Below are positions 1 to 5,713 of a stretch of DNA of 8,351 nucleotides, piece by piece. The position numbers and the translations under genes were made by a program. The stretch lies in NCBI GenBank assembly GCA_016763815.1, contig JAESTB010000325.1, forward strand, positions 1 through 8,351. Direction: 5' to 3'. The notes under the pieces were generated by a model. That model did no database searches. It saw only the letters and a program-made list of their open reading frames with translations, and was not told the origin of the DNA. The stretch's first letter is position 1. Each line of letters opens with the position of its first letter. Origin of the DNA: Arenicella sp. Lineage in GTDB: Bacteria > Pseudomonadota > Gammaproteobacteria > Arenicellales > Arenicellaceae.

Positions 1-175
1 AACCATTGTAGAGACCTTGGTTCATCGCTAGCACCTCGCTAGCGGCTGCGACCTCAGGGGTCATGGCGAAGATTCGTTGTCCGACCGGGTGGTTCCAAAA
101 AAACATTTCAAGAACCATAATGCCGACATGACTGATCGCCACGAACAGGGTGAGAAGTTTGGCCACGAGTTTCAT
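1..175 (-). CDS. DUF1304 family small membrane protein, C-terminus missing (partial)
   Basis: The minus strand has an ATG at 175 followed by 58 open codons that run off the left edge. The peptide starts MKLVAKLLTLFVAISHVGIM, a hydrophobic membrane segment, and continues with LEMFFW, a TP motif near residue 40 and MNQGLYNG at its end. The pattern of a helix with a His, then LEMF-W, then TPE, then NQGLYNG is characteristic of DUF1304, a family of integral membrane proteins of about 120 residues and unknown function. About half the gene is therefore present. A GGAGA Shine-Dalgarno (183-187) lies 7 bases upstream of the ATG, which supports this start. The gene lies 72 bp downstream of the Lrp-type regulator on the same strand, so it could be co-transcribed or use its own promoter in the gap. 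No function can be assigned. Confidence 0.85.
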   Translation of the reverse strand, partial: MKLVAKLLTLFVAISHVGIMVLEMFFWNHPVGQRIFAMTPEVAAASEVLAMNQGLYNG

Positions 176-182
176 AAAATTA

Positions 183-187
183 TCTCC
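183..187 (-). promoter_or_regulatory. Shine-Dalgarno of the DUF1304 gene
   Basis: GGAGA on the minus strand, 7 bases before the ATG at 175. It is one of only two clear ribosome binding sites in the window and fixes the start of this edge-truncated gene. Confidence 0.7.
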
Positions 188-214
188 AATAATAATTCAG
201 TAGTTTAGCACGCT

Positions 215-243
215 ACTATTTAATTCTGACTCTAATTTGACAA
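215..243 (-). promoter_or_regulatory. Possible sigma-70 promoter for the DUF1304 gene
   Basis: On the minus strand, TTGTCA (238-243, 5 of 6 to the -35 consensus) is followed after exactly 17 bp by AATAGT (215-220, 4 of 6 to the -10). It lies in the 72-bp gap between the regulator stop and the DUF1304 start. A small inverted repeat, AGTAG (199-203) with CTACT (213-217), overlaps the -10 region and could be an operator, but five-base arms occur easily by chance. Placement and spacing are good. The -10 is weak, and read-through from the regulator gene is an alternative. Confidence 0.35.
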
Positions 244-247
244 CACA

Positions 248-264
248 CTAGGCTAGGCTAGGCT
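248..264. repeat. CTAGG pentamer tandem repeat (3.4 copies)
   Basis: Three full copies of CTAGG plus CT run from 248 to 264. They span the stop codon and the last codons of the Lrp-type regulator (read on the minus strand as Pro-Ser-Leu-Ala-stop). The unit is not a multiple of three, so loss or gain of a copy would shift the C-terminal frame. The array is short and may be coincidental. Confidence 0.6.
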
Positions 265-715
265 TCAGTGGGAGCTGGGTTGTCTGCTTAAGTGTTTCCA
301 TGACAAATGCCGCGCTTACATCTAGTAGTTTTGCTTTCACAAGTTTTTTGTAGAGTACGTCATAGCTCGCCATGTCAGAAACCACGGCCTTAAGCAAATA
401 GTCTAAATCCCCGCTCATTCTATACACTTCGAGCACATTTACGAGAGACTCAGCGAGCTCCTTAAATTCTTTGTACCAACCATCATCGTGTTGATTTGTT
501 CGCACTGATATATAGGCTGTTAGCGATAGATCAACTTCCTGTGGGTTAAGCACTGTATATCGACCTTGGATTACGCCGTTGCTTTCAAATTTTTGGATTC
601 GACGCCAGCATGCAGATTTGGAAATACCAACGTTGTTGGCAATCGCTTCGACCGACATCGATGCGTCTTGTTGAAGTAAGGTGAGTATCAAGATGTCTGT
701 TTTATTCAGTTTCAT
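248..715 (-). CDS. Lrp/AsnC family transcriptional regulator
   Basis: A 155-residue DNA-binding regulator, the usual length of Lrp/AsnC proteins. Residues 1-50 are an N-terminal winged helix-turn-helix: MKLNKTDILILTLLQQD, then the recognition helix SKSACWRRIQKFESNGVIQ at about 32-50, a very typical Lrp signature. From about residue 63 the RAM ligand-binding domain follows, with the conserved glycine motif SGDLDYLL (101-108) and a C-terminal TLKQTTQLPL tail like that of Lrp itself. Family members sense amino acids or related metabolites and form dimers and octamers. The frame is open back to an ATG at 760, but 715 is preferred: MKLNKTD is the canonical family start, and the upstream ATG directly abuts the predicted -10, so it would precede the transcript. 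No clear Shine-Dalgarno precedes 715. The gene is divergent from the PLP enzyme, which suggests that the enzyme gene and its own promoter are its targets. The effector is not predictable. Confidence 0.93.
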   Translation of the reverse strand: MKLNKTDILILTLLQQDASMSVEAIANNVGISKSACWRRIQKFESNGVIQGRYTVLNPQEVDLSLTAYISVRTNQHDDGWYKEFKELAESLVNVLEVYRMSGDLDYLLKAVVSDMASYDVLYKKLVKAKLLDVSAAFVMETLKQTTQLPLKPSLA

Positions 716-760
716 AACTGTGCTTAGCTGGTTAGAAATGCAGCTCAAAATGAGAAACAT

Positions 761-766
761 ATTATA
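761..766 (-). promoter_or_regulatory. -10 element of the Lrp-type regulator promoter
   Basis: A perfect TATAAT lies on the minus strand, 45 bp upstream of the chosen regulator start. No good -35 hexamer is found at 16-18 bp (the bases there are GAAGAA-like), so the promoter may depend on an activator or be intrinsically weak. A transcript starting about 7 bases downstream would exclude the alternative ATG at 760, which supports the start at 715. Confidence 0.5.
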
Positions 767-771
767 TGAGT

Positions 772-790
772 GGAAGCGAAATTTTCTTCC
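772..790. promoter_or_regulatory. Candidate operator dyad between the divergent genes
   Basis: GGAAGCGAAATTTTCTTCC is a 19-bp near-palindrome: 5-bp perfect outer arms (GGAAG/CTTCC) and a matching A/T core, with 14 of 18 positions symmetric. An AT-rich centre flanked by short inverted arms is the general form of Lrp/AsnC binding sites. It lies where the -35 of the regulator promoter would be, between the regulator and the PLP enzyme, the expected place for autoregulation and control of the neighbour. The assignment to this regulator is inference. Confidence 0.4.
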
Positions 791-830
791 GATTTACGCC
801 TAAATGTACACCAAAACAGGAACATTTTTT

Positions 831-862
831 TTGCATCGAGGGTTTATTATCTAACTTATATT
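831..862 (+). promoter_or_regulatory. Weak candidate promoter for the PLP-enzyme gene
   Basis: TTGCAT (831-836, 4 of 6 to the -35) is followed by an AT-rich tract with several poor -10 candidates. The best match, TATATT at 857-862, is 20 bp away, which is too long; ACTTAT at 854-859 has 17-bp spacing but poor identity. A promoter must lie in 716-885 because the neighbour is divergent. Its exact position is uncertain, and it may need an activator. Confidence 0.25.
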
Positions 863-885
863 CAACCAGCATATATTAATTCGCC

Positions 886-2580
886 ATGAGTAAGCTCCTC
901 AAAAAGATCCGTAATTCAGTAATTGGCGACAACCTGTCAATTAAAACGTCGTTTGGTAACAAACCAATAGTTTATGCAGACTACACGGCGTCGGGCCGAT
1001 CGTTAACGTTTATAGAGGATGTTATTCGTGATCGTGTTTTACCGTACTACGCGAATACCCACACTGAAACCTCTTATACTGGAGCGGTGACTACGAGACT
1101 GAGGGAGCAAGCCCGCAATGAGATCAAGTCAGCCCTAAACGTGCCGGACCAATACAGCGTAATATTTTGTGGTTCGGGCGCCACTGCGGCAATCCATAGG
1201 CTAATTGAAATACTTAATCTTCGGATTCCAGCCGACTTAAATGCACGCTATCGACTAGAGCAACTTATTCCTGTTGATGAAAGACCAGTGGTGTTTATTG
1301 GCCCTTACGAACATCATTCGAATGAACTCCTATGGCGTGAATGTATAGTGGAATTGGTCGTTATACCGCTCAATGACCAAGGCGGAATTGACCAGCAAGA
1401 GCTGGCCAAACGCCTTGGAGAGTTTAGCCAGCGCAGCTTAAAAATTGGTAGTTTTTCGGCGGCATCTAACGTTACGGGAATAAAAACTGATGTCGACGCA
1501 ATCACCGCACTGCTGCATAAACATAATGCCTTGTCATTTTGGGATTACGCGGCTGCGGCCCCCTACGTGGCGATAGATGTTCAGGGCTGTGTTAGCACAA
1601 AGAGTGACACGAGCAAAGATGCGGTGTTTATATCCACACATAAATTTGTTGGTGGCCCCGGTACTCCTGGCCTCCTTGTTGTTGCTAACAAGCTTTTACA
1701 GAACCGAGTTCCCGCCGTACCGGGAGGTGGCACAGTCTCCTACGTTACACCCGTTGACCATTGCTATTCGGATAACTTTGAACGCAGAGAGGAAGGCGGC
1801 ACACCAGGCATCGTGGAGTCGATCCGCGCTGGGCTAGTCTTTAGACTTCAGCAGCAAGTTGGAGTGGATCAAATTGAAAAACTAGAAACTAAATTCGTGA
1901 CTCGTGCATTAGCGCGTTGGAACAATCATCCGAATATCAACGTGCTAGGGAACGTTTCGGCGCCTCGTCTTTCAATAGTCTCGTTCACAATTACGCATAA
2001 AAAAATGGATCTGCACTATGGCTTCTTGGTTGCTGTTTTAAACGATCTATTTGGAATTCAATCTCGCGGTGGGTGCTCGTGTGCAGGTCCATATGCACAC
2101 CATCTACTAGGCTTGGAACTGGCTAAAAGTAAAGAGTTAGAAGCTCTGGTAATTGAGGGCGAAATGGCACTTCGCCCAGGCTGGGTTCGGGTGAATTTCA
2201 ACTACTTCATTGACGAGGCCACATTTGAATACATCGTCGGCGCAATTGAACTATTAGCCGACCATGCTTGGCGCTTGCTGCCTTATTACCACTTCGACTC
2301 TCAGCGAGGACTGTGGCGCTATCAAGGGCACGTCAGAGAGCTTCCCGCTGGATTTGATGAAATTGACTTCAACCTTGTCGGCGAATTTACTGAACGGCAA
2401 GATGCAGTCAGTAATCAGCACAAAAAACTAGATACGCTCGCAAGCTATCTGCAACAAGCGAAGCAGGAATTGTTACGTGACCGTTCTAGCGAAACCCGTC
2501 ATAGCGTTGATCTACCAGCGAAAGCCGAGGCATTGCGTTGGTTTGTGCTTCCGCAGGAAATCGATCTGAGTAATACTTAG
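886..2580 (+). CDS. PLP-dependent class V aminotransferase / cysteine desulfurase-like enzyme
   Basis: A cytoplasmic fold-type I PLP enzyme of 564 residues. Visible landmarks are YADYTASGR (30-38), the cofactor phosphate loop GSGAT (96-100), GPYEHHSN (139-146) with a His expected to stack on PLP, Asp220 in FWDYAA (pyridine nitrogen), and Lys253 in STHKF as the Schiff-base lysine. EEGGTPG (302-308) follows, then SRGGCSCAGPYAHHLLG (393-409). By alignment with the RTGHHCA loop of SufS/CsdA, Cys399 occupies the catalytic cysteine position. Desulfurases are usually about 400 residues; this protein has about 100 extra C-terminal residues (465-564), including a charged, probably helical stretch around 500-535, of unknown role. 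The start ATG lacks a Shine-Dalgarno, but MSKLLKKIRNS leads directly into the conserved part. It is divergent from an Lrp-type regulator and followed by its own terminator, so it is monocistronic. Sulfur or selenium transfer from cysteine-like substrates is plausible. No partner genes (SufE, SufU, IscU) are adjacent, so the true substrate is unknown. Confidence 0.9.
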   Translation: MSKLLKKIRNSVIGDNLSIKTSFGNKPIVYADYTASGRSLTFIEDVIRDRVLPYYANTHTETSYTGAVTTRLREQARNEIKSALNVPDQYSVIFCGSGATAAIHRLIEILNLRIPADLNARYRLEQLIPVDERPVVFIGPYEHHSNELLWRECIVELVVIPLNDQGGIDQQELAKRLGEFSQRSLKIGSFSAASNVTGIKTDVDAITALLHKHNALSFWDYAAAAPYVAIDVQGCVSTKSDTSKDAVFISTHKFVGGPGTPGLLVVANKLLQNRVPAVPGGGTVSYVTPVDHCYSDNFERREEGGTPGIVESIRAGLVFRLQQQVGVDQIEKLETKFVTRALARWNNHPNINVLGNVSAPRLSIVSFTITHKKMDLHYGFLVAVLNDLFGIQSRGGCSCAGPYAHHLLGLELAKSKELEALVIEGEMALRPGWVRVNFNYFIDEATFEYIVGAIELLADHAWRLLPYYHFDSQRGLWRYQGHVRELPAGFDEIDFNLVGEFTERQDAVSNQHKKLDTLASYLQQAKQELLRDRSSETRHSVDLPAKAEALRWFVLPQEIDLSNT

Positions 2581-2647
2581 TGCCGATCGTTTAAGGTTGA
2601 ATTTAAACCCTTAAAACAAGTCAGATGCATGTTTGAATGGCGGCTAC

Positions 2648-2690
2648 CATATCCCCACACCAACACAGTGTGGGGATATGATTTATTTTT
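2648..2690 (+). terminator. Strong intrinsic terminator after the PLP-enzyme gene
   Basis: A perfect 13-bp stem (CATATCCCCACAC at 2648-2660 pairing with 2668-2680) with a 7-base loop is followed directly by the T-rich tract ATTTATTTTT (2681-2690). It lies 68 bp after the stop at 2580 and ends transcription before the DUF5916 gene. No comparable A tract precedes the stem, so it is directional. Confidence 0.92.
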
Positions 2691-2759
2691 CACATATTGC
2701 GACGAAATCTTAAAGTTACGCATCTTGTATCCCAACTCACTCTAATTTGGCTACTCAAT

Positions 2760-5042
2760 ATGACCACGAACTCCAACTTTGTTCGCTTTTCTACTCGGGC
2801 AAGGCTCAATGCAATTTCATCTTTTAGCGTACTAAGTTTACTTGTGTGCAGTTCCGTTCATGCCATCACGCTAGACGGCCAGTTAGATGAGCCTGAGTGG
2901 CAAGATGCTAAGGTAATTAGTGACTTCACGACGGTTAGCCCTTATTCGTTGAGCGAGCCTGAATTTGCAACTGAAGTGCGATTGATCTCCAATCAAAAAG
3001 GCATCTATATTGGGTTTAAAAACACTCAGCCAATGAGTACTCATTCCACCGAATTGACCGCGCGCGACAGCGATTTGAGTGCAGATAGCAATCAAGTGAT
3101 TATCGATTACAATGCTTCTGGTCTCGCTGCCTACGGCTTTGAAGTTGGCAATGGTGGCTCAATTAAAGACGGCATATGGCGTGATGAAAATGAGTTTAGC
3201 AACGACTGGGATGGTAGCTGGCAAGCTCGAACATCTCAGGACCAAGGGCATTGGTATTCGGAGGTATATTTACCTTGGAGTATGGTCGCCATGGCCGGCG
3301 GCACTGACAGCGACCAATATGTCCGAGGAATTAAAATCTACTTATCTCGTCATGTGAAACAACTAGGCGTTAGTTACTCCAACGTTCCGGCAAGTCCGAA
3401 TCGTCAGAGGTTCATTTCTGATTTTGCAAAACTAAATATCGATAGCTTTAATCAGTCATCGATTCAGACATTTGGCTATATCTCAGCGAAACAAGACACC
3501 CTCAATAACGATACACAAGGAGATATTGGCGCGGATCTTTTTTGGAAATCGTCTAATGGAAAGCAGTTAAGTGTGACGGTCAACCCTGACTTTGGTCAAG
3601 TTGAAAGTGATGGCCTAGTGGTAAATTTCACACCAAATGAAGTGTTTTTTAGTGAGCGCAGACCCTTCTTCACGCAAAACCAAGCCCTATTTGACGTTCA
3701 AGGACCTGAAAATCTCAGAGTTATTCATACACGTCGCATTGGTAGTCAACCAGATAGAGGCGCAGACCCGTTTAGCGATATTACCGGCGCGGTAAAGTTT
3801 ACCGACAGCAAGCAAAGGTTAAACTACGGTATATTTGTAGCATCTGAAGGTGATGCAAGCGAAGCGCGAGGTCGAGATTACTATGCTGGTCGTATTCTAC
3901 ATACTACCGATAACTACGACCTTGGCTTTACGTCTACCTTTGTTACTCGTCCTGACCTCAATAGAGACGCTTCCATCAATGCGATTGATTACACGCATCG
4001 ATGGGGTAAAACGGTGCAACTCAAAACTCAGGTACTACATAGTTCTGTAGACGTTGATTTAGATGACCGCAATACCAAAAGCGACAGTGCGGCGTGGTTA
4101 ACGGTTGAACACCAAATATCTAAAAATAACAGCCAGGCACTTTCTATTAGCCACTTCGGAGATGATTTTGATATTAACGATTTAGGTTTTCTGCCGCGTG
4201 CAAACTTAGACGCACTCGATTACGAGTACAACTATCGAAACTCGACGTTTTCAGAAAACAGTCGAGTAAATAGCCATGAAGTAGCGTTGTTAAGCGAACT
4301 CCAATATAACCACGGCGGCGACCATTTAAGCACAAATATTCAGTTCTCAGACGAGTGGAACTTTAAGGACACTTCAGCGTTTTTTTGGCGCATTAAAGGG
4401 TATTCCGCTGGAATGGATGACCGAATTACACGTGGCAACAATCAGCTGAATACGAAATCAGGTTATGATTTCCAAACCACTTGGGTGGCCCAAAATACCC
4501 GTAAGCTAAGAGGACATGGTCATATTAATTGGAGCGACACATTCATTGGGGGAAAGGGCTTTAGGCTTCATCTTCATCCAAGCTACCAATTCACCGATAG
4601 GTACTCAAGCACGCTAGGGCTCACTTATACGCAAACAGATAGTTGGGTTAACTGGATAAGCGGTAATCGGCTTGGTTCTTACGACCGAAAGCAAGCACAA
4701 GCAAGCCTAGATTTCGATGCCAAGTTGTCCGAAAATCAAGAGCTTAGAATTAAATTCGAATGGATTGGTTTTTCCGCTGATGCCTTAAATGGCTTAACTG
4801 TTCTGCCAAGAGGCGACGCAAAACGGAGCTCTGATAGCGTTGATAGTTTCAGCTTTTCAACAACCGCTCTGCAAGTAAGGTATCGCTATGAATTAGCACC
4901 CTTGTCAAATTTATTTGTAGTCTACAGTCGAGGTGGCAATACTAATTTAGATGATACCGAGGGGTTCGGTAATCTGTTCTCCCAATCTTGGGAGAACCGT
5001 AATAGCAGTAATATTTTTGTGAAACTGCGCTATCAATTCTAA
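2760..5042 (+). CDS. DUF5916 protein: CBM9-like domain plus outer-membrane beta-barrel
   Basis: A 760-residue exported protein. Residues 1-35 form a Sec signal peptide: basic FVRFSTRARLN, hydrophobic ISSFSVLSLLVCSS, cleavage after VHA. LDGQLDEPEWQDA follows, the typical opening of a carbohydrate-binding family 9-like domain, which runs to about residue 225. The DUF5916 hallmark NPDFGQVESD (275-284) and FFSERRPFF (296-304) come next, then about 400 residues of alternating aromatic and polar strands and a final VKLRYQF. A terminal Phe is the usual beta-barrel assembly signal, so an outer-membrane location is likely. Such proteins are common in marine Gammaproteobacteria and Bacteroidetes; their function is unproven, and surface ligand binding or uptake is only an inference. 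The frame is open from a TTG at 2697, but that codon directly follows the terminator T tract and would place 21 residues before the signal peptide. The ATG at 2760 is preferred, although it has no clear Shine-Dalgarno. No TonB plug or box is seen. Confidence 0.88.
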   Translation: MTTNSNFVRFSTRARLNAISSFSVLSLLVCSSVHAITLDGQLDEPEWQDAKVISDFTTVSPYSLSEPEFATEVRLISNQKGIYIGFKNTQPMSTHSTELTARDSDLSADSNQVIIDYNASGLAAYGFEVGNGGSIKDGIWRDENEFSNDWDGSWQARTSQDQGHWYSEVYLPWSMVAMAGGTDSDQYVRGIKIYLSRHVKQLGVSYSNVPASPNRQRFISDFAKLNIDSFNQSSIQTFGYISAKQDTLNNDTQGDIGADLFWKSSNGKQLSVTVNPDFGQVESDGLVVNFTPNEVFFSERRPFFTQNQALFDVQGPENLRVIHTRRIGSQPDRGADPFSDITGAVKFTDSKQRLNYGIFVASEGDASEARGRDYYAGRILHTTDNYDLGFTSTFVTRPDLNRDASINAIDYTHRWGKTVQLKTQVLHSSVDVDLDDRNTKSDSAAWLTVEHQISKNNSQALSISHFGDDFDINDLGFLPRANLDALDYEYNYRNSTFSENSRVNSHEVALLSELQYNHGGDHLSTNIQFSDEWNFKDTSAFFWRIKGYSAGMDDRITRGNNQLNTKSGYDFQTTWVAQNTRKLRGHGHINWSDTFIGGKGFRLHLHPSYQFTDRYSSTLGLTYTQTDSWVNWISGNRLGSYDRKQAQASLDFDAKLSENQELRIKFEWIGFSADALNGLTVLPRGDAKRSSDSVDSFSFSTTALQVRYRYELAPLSNLFVVYSRGGNTNLDDTEGFGNLFSQSWENRNSSNIFVKLRYQF

Positions 5043-5059
5043 GCAAAATATCTCAAGTT

Positions 5060-5389
5060 TATGACCGAGGCACCTATATTCATTCAATCGGGCAAGGCAC
5101 ACCTGTCGCCGCTAGTGATGAGTTAGGTAACTTAGAATGGTGAGCGGAATACTATCTATTTTGTGGTGAGTTGAGTCAGACCGAAATCGGACCTGAAAAT
5201 AATATCAGTTACTCGGGCAAACCGTTGGATGACGAGATGGGGCTGATCTATTTCGGGACAAGACAATACGACCCCCAGATTGGTCGTTTTACCAGTATTG
5301 ACCCGGCAACGGCACAAAACTACTACACTGCGCAAAGCGGAGATTTCGAGCTTTATGTGGTAACTCCTTTTTTGAGGAGTTATCACTAA
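5060..5389 (+). pseudogene. RHS-repeat-associated core domain remnant
   Basis: One frame reads YDRGTYIHSIGQGTPVAASD, then ELGNLEW, a TGA stop (5141-5143), AEYYLFCGELSQ, and then SYSGKPLDDEMGLIYFG and YDPQIGRFTSIDPA (ending near 5308). This order (H-x-x-G-x-PVA-x-D, W-x-x-YYPFGE, Y-x-GK-x-x-D-x-x-GL-x-YFGARYYDP-x-IGRF-x-SIDP) is the RHS/YD-repeat core found before the toxin tip of large Rhs proteins. Here it is an isolated 80-odd-residue stretch with an in-frame stop, probably CGA to TGA, and no start codon or ribosome site. The residues after SIDPA (to the TAA at 5387) do not continue the family. The rest of an Rhs gene (YD repeats upstream, toxin downstream) is absent. It is best read as a relic of a deleted or exchanged rhs locus; translation of the last 72 codons from the TTG at 5171 cannot be excluded but is unlikely. 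Confidence 0.82.
5361..5382. other. Small hairpin after the RHS remnant
   Basis: TAACTCC (5361-5367) pairs perfectly with GGAGTTA (5376-5382) around an 8-base T-rich loop. It lies in the degenerate tail of the RHS relic. No T tract follows on either strand, so it is not a convincing intrinsic terminator, although no other terminator is seen after the DUF5916 gene. It could also be a scar of rearrangement. Confidence 0.4.
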
Positions 5390-5640
5390 ATGTTTCAAAC
5401 TTAGCTGCTTAATACAAATGAAGTAAGTTATGGGGTCCATGACCGCGTTATCCGATTCTGTCGGGCCATATAAAAGTATTCAAGGTTGTCGTTCCATAGG
5501 CGCCATTTTTCAACTAGCCTTTTTACACTTTATGGCGGTTAGATTGCCAATTCGAATACGCCTAGCTTATACCTGAACCTAGCTCCGACATAATTGCTAG
5601 CCGGTAAAACACTTAGTCGACTGACTCGGCAAGTTAGCAT
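5390..5640. other. Non-coding spacer without recognisable genes
   Basis: No reading frame here resembles a protein. I see CGCCAT and ATGGCG in inverted orientation (about 5500 and 5533), an 8-bp palindrome AGTCGACT (5615-5622), and an imperfect inverted pair GCTAGCCG (from 5597) with CGGC-AAGT-TAGC (to 5639) around it. GTCGAC recurs at 5643-5648, next to the peroxidase promoter. No FNR (TTGAT-N4-ATCAA) or CRP-type site was found. The stretch is probably decayed sequence from the same event that left the RHS fragment, plus the upstream regulatory region of the peroxidase operon. Confidence 0.5.
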
Positions 5641-5643
5641 TTG

Positions 5644-5674
5644 TCGACATACACAGCCAGACTTACTCTATAAT
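5644..5674 (+). promoter_or_regulatory. Promoter of the peroxidase-receptor operon
   Basis: A consensus TATAAT (5669-5674) lies 39 bp before the TTG start of the peroxidase gene. The best -35 is TCGACA (5644-5649, 5 of 6), but its 19-bp spacing is longer than ideal, which fits an activated or regulated promoter. The predicted leader is about 30 bases, A/T-rich, and ends in the Shine-Dalgarno. Confidence 0.55.
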
Positions 5675-5701
5675 TGTGTTAAATAATAAAAATTCTATAT
5701 T

Positions 5702-5708
5702 AAGGAGG
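5702..5708 (+). promoter_or_regulatory. Shine-Dalgarno deciding a TTG start
   Basis: AAGGAGG, a full anti-16S match, lies 5 bases before the TTG at 5714. No ATG or GTG is placed suitably nearby, and TTG leads directly into a membrane segment, so this site fixes TTG as the start of the peroxidase gene. Confidence 0.85.
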
Positions 5709-5713
5709 CTTGT

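Noticed and set aside
716..760. N-terminal extension of the Lrp-type regulator from the ATG at 760
   Set aside because: The added 15 residues are not family-like, and the ATG lies directly against the TATAAT, before any likely transcript start.
1314..1837. Open frames inside the PLP-enzyme gene on both strands
   Set aside because: They overlap a gene with strong motifs in the main frame and their translations resemble no protein family.
2697..2759. TTG start for the DUF5916 gene at 2697
   Set aside because: It directly follows the terminator T tract, has no ribosome site, and puts 21 residues before a normal signal peptide.
5361..5395. Hairpin as intrinsic terminator of the DUF5916 gene
   Set aside because: The 7-bp stem is not followed by a T tract on either strand.
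5156..5440. A 94-codon minus-strand frame opposite the RHS relic
   Set aside because: The plus strand carries unmistakable RHS motifs; the antisense product has no recognisable features or ribosome site.
5530..5545. GTTAGAT as an integron attC-like core
   Set aside because: It fits GTTRRRY by chance, but no complementary RYYYAAC site or attC-like stem is found at a suitable distance, and no integrase is present.
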